Positions 63,533-64,000 of a stretch of 64,000 bases of DNA are shown here, piece by piece. A program made the translations under genes and the position numbers. The number at the start of each line of letters is the position of its first letter. The stretch's first letter is position 1. Under the pieces are notes generated by a model, which was not told the origin of the DNA, ran no database searches, and was given only the letters and a program-made list of their open reading frames with translations. Origin of the DNA: Terripilifer ovatus (GTDB lineage Bacteria; Pseudomonadota; Alphaproteobacteria; Rhizobiales; Beijerinckiaceae); the NCBI GenBank assembly GCA_029222685.1, contig JARHVB010000023.1:248001-312000 (forward strand), read 5' to 3'.

Positions 63533-64000
63533 ATGTCGAAAGCATCGATTTATCTGCCTGTTTTTGCCTTTGCCGCAGGCGTGGCGAGCGTAAGTTTTGC
63601 CAAGGACGTCACCGTCCGCCGCACCACGGAGCCGGGCCAGCCGGTCGAGGTCTGGAGTCATTCGTCGACCCGCGCCGATTGCGCCACCAAGGCGCCGGTC
63701 GTGACCGTCATCCAGCAACCGGCCAACGGAACCGTCGCGGTGTCCGAGGGACCACGGCAATTGACCGGGAACAAGGGCGATTTCGCCAAGTGCAACGGCC
63801 AGACCGGCTATGGCGCGAAGATCGTCTATCAGCCGAAAGCCGGCTACAGCGGCCAGGATGGGCTGCGCTACAGCGTCCGCTATGAATCCGGCACCGAAAT
63901 GGTCGTCATTGCCCAGGTGAGGGTCGGAGCAGCGCCGCCGCGCAGTGACGAGGGCTGGCACAGCCCGCAGGCCTCGGCCCAGGCGGCTTCCGTCCAGGCA
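63533..64000 (+). CDS. Secreted protein of unknown function, 3' end beyond window
   Basis: 156 codons without a stop to the window end. Signal peptide MSKASIYLPVFAFAAGVASV, cleavage near SFA/KD. The mature part (RTTEPGQPVEVWSHSSTRAD, then VIQQPANGTVAVSEGP and YQPKAGYSGQDGLRYSV) looks like a short beta-sandwich (Ig-like, 'Ig_7/Big' type repeat seen in surface proteins: 'P.NGTV..' and 'Y.P..GY.G.D'), with two Cys. RBS GGGGAG before ATG 63533; a small hairpin CCCGAC/GTCGGG lies at 63498-63514. Confidence 0.85.
   Translation, partial: MSKASIYLPVFAFAAGVASVSFAKDVTVRRTTEPGQPVEVWSHSSTRADCATKAPVVTVIQQPANGTVAVSEGPRQLTGNKGDFAKCNGQTGYGAKIVYQPKAGYSGQDGLRYSVRYESGTEMVVIAQVRVGAAPPRSDEGWHSPQASAQAASVQA

Noticed and set aside
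1..64000. CRISPR arrays, insertion sequences, tRNA or rRNA genes, prophage
   Set aside because: No regularly spaced direct repeats, transposase or phage proteins, or RNA-gene sequences were recognised on either strand.

Overview
The window is about 63% GC with dense, translationally coupled operons and looks like chromosome of an alphaproteobacterium of the order Hyphomicrobiales, probably Bradyrhizobiaceae/Xanthobacteraceae-like. Reasons: the accB-accC-aat block with DUF2155 and NDUFA12 genes nearby, a B12-dependent ribonucleotide reductase (nrdJ), DUF3309 and DUF3775 proteins, an EcfG-type (GGAAC-N16-CGTT) promoter, and inverted intergenic repeats of the kind common in this group. This placement is an inference from gene content; no rRNA or tRNA gene was seen.

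Layout. 1-10 kb: a frameshifted peptide-type ABC solute-binding protein and an ACMSD-like amidohydrolase (+), facing a minus-strand operon of MarR regulator, flavin monooxygenase, TRZ/ATZ-type amidohydrolase and DppB-C-D-F-type transporter. 10-16 kb: class II aldolase, an orphan Bug/TctC binding protein, small secreted or unknown proteins, two decayed Bug genes and an Asp/Glu-racemase-family enzyme resembling maleate isomerase. 16-18.5 kb: small stress or envelope genes, including a ferritin-like protein behind an EcfG-type promoter. 18.7-30.2 kb: second Bug protein, GMC oxidoreductase, quinone reductase, a complete second Dpp-type transporter with fused ATPases, another TRZ/ATZ amidohydrolase and a LigB/DODA-type dioxygenase. 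30.3-47.6 kb: a long catabolic region. It begins with an AraC regulator fused in one chain to an acetamidase/formamidase domain, preceded by a sigma54-like -24/-12 element. Then come a free acetamidase/formamidase, a Rieske oxygenase, a molybdenum hydroxylase whose MoCo and FAD subunits are fused, a split TPP decarboxylase, a second Rieske oxygenase, and a six-gene overlapping operon (thiolase-like, DUF35, alcohol dehydrogenase, intradiol dioxygenase, isocitrate-lyase-superfamily lyase, acyl-CoA ligase). 47.6-64 kb: aldo/keto reductase, nrdJ, DoxX, NDUFA12, DUF2155, a GH15 glycosidase with a membrane protein, a TetR/TetX-like pair, then aat, accC, accB, aroQ and a secreted protein cut by the window end.

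How it fits together. The first 48 kb reads as an accessory scavenging and catabolic region: two peptide-type ABC importers, orphan periplasmic receptors, three amidohydrolases, two amidases, five redox or oxygenase systems and ring cleavage. The repeated presence of C-N bond hydrolases suggests nitrogen-containing, perhaps heteroaromatic, substrates, and a sigma54-like promoter would suit nitrogen control. The true substrate cannot be read from sequence. The last 15 kb is mostly housekeeping, with an apparent insertion (GH15, membrane protein, FAD monooxygenase, TetR) between the DUF2155 gene and aat. Strongest leads: the AraC-amidase fusion with its promoter, the MoCo-FAD fusion, and a family of paired inverted repeats whose inner hairpins show compensatory base changes.
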